Source: Candidatus Hydrogenedentota bacterium
Lineage (GTDB): Bacteria; Hydrogenedentota; Hydrogenedentia; Hydrogenedentales; CAITNO01
Reading direction: 5' to 3'
NCBI GenBank assembly: GCA_012730105.1
Contig: JAAYBJ010000066.1
Span: forward strand, 20,348-84,347
DNA length: 64,000 nt
In this document: positions 62,838 through 64,000 of the stretch, one piece after another
Layout of the letters: each line of letters starts with the position of its first letter
Position numbering within the stretch: position 1 is the stretch's first letter
Notes under the pieces: model-generated
The model's input: only the letters and a program-made list of their open reading frames with translations
Told to the model about the DNA's origin: nothing
The model's database searches: none
Translations under genes and position numbers: made by a program

Positions 62838-64000
62838 TTACTGTATTTCCACATGTTCACTGCTGACGACCAGCCCTTTTTCTGTTACAAGATTAATATA
62901 GAAGACAGTCGTTCCTTCCGGAACGATACCAGAAATCCTGTGAGTTTCCGCTTCGGTACAGACGGGTATGCTTTCCCATAAGCGGTCCTGCCATTTTCCA
63001 ATATCCCGGGTATAAATAATCTCCGCACGGTTGGGTGGGTTCTTCGGATCAAAAAGAACCCAGGCTGTTTGACCTTCTTGTCCCTGTTTTATAATAGAGG
63101 GTATAGGGGGCGCGGCGTTGAACAGGGTATTCGCGAAAGCGTGAATTTCTTCCGGGTTTTCCCCGGCGCCGCCGTGGCCGTGGGGCATGCGGATGCGGAC
63201 GCATAAGGTGCGTGGTCCCTGGGGAAGCCGGTAAGATTTTTGCAGGGAATCCATGGGGTAGGCGAAGTCGTTTGTTCCCGTAACCCAGAGCATGGGCATC
63301 ACCGCGCGGGGAAGATAGCGGGAAGGATCCCACTGGGACAGCCAGACGGAGGCTTTATCGGCGCCCATTTCTTTGAACGTGTCGAGCCAGGCGGAGTTGT
63401 TTCCAAGAAAACCGCAGCCATATACCGGCACGGCCAGTTTGAAGCGCGAATCGACTCCGGCCGCGATGCAGGTCAGGTAACCGCCCCAGGAAATACCGGT
63501 GATACCCGTACGTTCCGCGTCGACTTCCGGAAAGGAGCGAAGCAGGGAGTGGGCCAGGAGAATATCCGCTACCGCGTGATAGGTCCATTGTTCTTTTACG
63601 GGGGCGTCAATTTGGTCAAAACCGCCCCAGCCGGCAGGACCGCCATCCGGATGGCGTTCCCAGTTGCCGTATTCGCCTCTTGGCACGCAACCGCAGGTAT
63701 CCATGGCAATCGCGCAATACCCCCGGCTGACCCAGAGGCGTACCCACTCCGCGAATGCGGTGCCGCCGCCGCCGTGCACCAGCACCATGGCGGGATACTT
63801 TTGCCCCGGTGCTCCCGAGGGCGCTCCGTACCAGGCAAAAACACGGGTACTCTTGCCCTGGTAAGCTTCCCCGGCTAAAAACAAGGGGCGCACTCCTGAT
63901 TCCTCGAATCCTTCCCCCGGATAAATCGCAGGTAACCGTTGCAAAGATTCTATATCCCAGGGCGTTGTCACTGGACTTTCCGCACCAATAGCGAACGGAA
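62838..64000 (-). CDS. Acetyl-xylan-esterase-like alpha/beta hydrolase (5' end outside window)
   Basis: At least 377 residues. The alpha/beta-hydrolase core shows the oxyanion strand PAMVLVHGGGGTAF, nucleophile elbow GISWGG, and a C-terminal His in MPHGHGG with an Asp in TGTNDFAY. It resembles the acetyl-xylan esterase/dienelactone-hydrolase group, which deacetylates sugars or polysaccharides. A beta-rich C-terminal domain (about 290-377) follows. A GTG at 63971 gives a short start, but the frame stays open to the window edge with residues PFAIGAES that look like the end of a signal peptide, so the true start is probably beyond 64000. Confidence 0.85.
   Translation of the reverse strand, partial: PFAIGAESPVTTPWDIESLQRLPAIYPGEGFEESGVRPLFLAGEAYQGKSTRVFAWYGAPSGAPGQKYPAMVLVHGGGGTAFAEWVRLWVSRGYCAIAMDTCGCVPRGEYGNWERHPDGGPAGWGGFDQIDAPVKEQWTYHAVADILLAHSLLRSFPEVDAERTGITGISWGGYLTCIAAGVDSRFKLAVPVYGCGFLGNNSAWLDTFKEMGADKASVWLSQWDPSRYLPRAVMPMLWVTGTNDFAYPMDSLQKSYRLPQGPRTLCVRIRMPHGHGGAGENPEEIHAFANTLFNAAPPIPSIIKQGQEGQTAWVLFDPKNPPNRAEIIYTRDIGKWQDRLWESIPVCTEAETHRISGIVPEGTTVFYINLVTEKGLVVSSEHVEIQ

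Noticed and set aside
1..64000. CRISPR arrays, transposases, integrases, tRNA genes and phage modules
   Set aside because: No regularly spaced direct repeats, no DDE transposase or recombinase motifs, and no tRNA-like sequences were recognised on either strand.

Overview
The window reads as about 64 kb of chromosome from a Gram-negative, heterotrophic, polysaccharide-degrading bacterium. Moderately high GC, many secreted or lipoprotein glycoside hydrolases without SusC/SusD-type partners, a C25 (gingipain-like) lipoprotein peptidase, a LamG/di-haem c/beta-propeller protein and a fused B12-dependent acyl-CoA mutase would fit the Planctomycetes-Verrucomicrobia-Lentisphaerae sphere or a neighbour such as Hydrogenedentota. 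This placement is inference from gene content; no rRNA or other decisive marker is present. I found no tRNA, rRNA, CRISPR array, integrase or insertion sequence.

Region 1 (0-7.7 kb) is biosynthetic. A TPR protein cut by the window edge leads into a tight folate/pterin operon: a PTR1/FolM-type reductase, folB, folK and folE, with overlapping or nearly abutting genes. It converges, with a 2 bp gap, on a sulfate-uptake operon on the minus strand (Rrf2-type regulator, sulfate-binding protein, cysT, cysW, cysA). That operon has a good sigma70-type promoter, and an inverted repeat downstream of its -10 box could be the regulator's own operator.

Region 2 (7.7-21.6 kb) holds unusual fusions and housekeeping genes. 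An NAD-dependent epimerase/dehydratase is fused to a DegT-type aminotransferase, with Phe in place of the expected catalytic Tyr. A neutral-ceramidase-like domain is fused to a C45-type Ntn-hydrolase domain and coupled by ATGA to a membrane-anchored protein of unknown function, which is itself coupled to smpB. Then come a lipoprotein, an M20 dipeptidase, tlyA, an unknown protein, an EEP-family phosphatase/nuclease, a small coiled-coil membrane protein and a UbiB-family kinase.

Region 3 (21.7-42.2 kb) is a carbohydrate-utilisation neighbourhood: a GH36, a GH2, a five-bladed-propeller glycosidase, a GH-like TIM-barrel protein, a beta-helix lipoprotein, an acyltransferase-3, a DUF5009/HGSNAT-like membrane acetyltransferase and several secreted unknowns. 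It ends with the C25 peptidase lipoprotein. An AT-rich divergent intergenic region of about 0.6 kb separates this from the 1384-residue LamG/propeller/di-haem protein.

Region 4 (47-54.5 kb) is a signalling block on the minus strand: a REC-HisKA-HATPase protein, a membrane PAS/GAF histidine kinase carrying a +1 frameshift in a six-base homopolymer, a stand-alone receiver, and a REC-HK-REC-REC-HPt hybrid. None of these has a DNA-binding output domain. Region 5 (54.8-64 kb) holds a GH78 rhamnosidase, a Tat-type aldo/keto-reductase-like protein, an IcmF-type mutase and an acetyl-xylan-esterase-like hydrolase cut by the window edge. Rhamnosidase, GH36, GH2 and esterase together suggest degradation of rhamnose- and galactose-containing, acetylated plant or algal polysaccharide.
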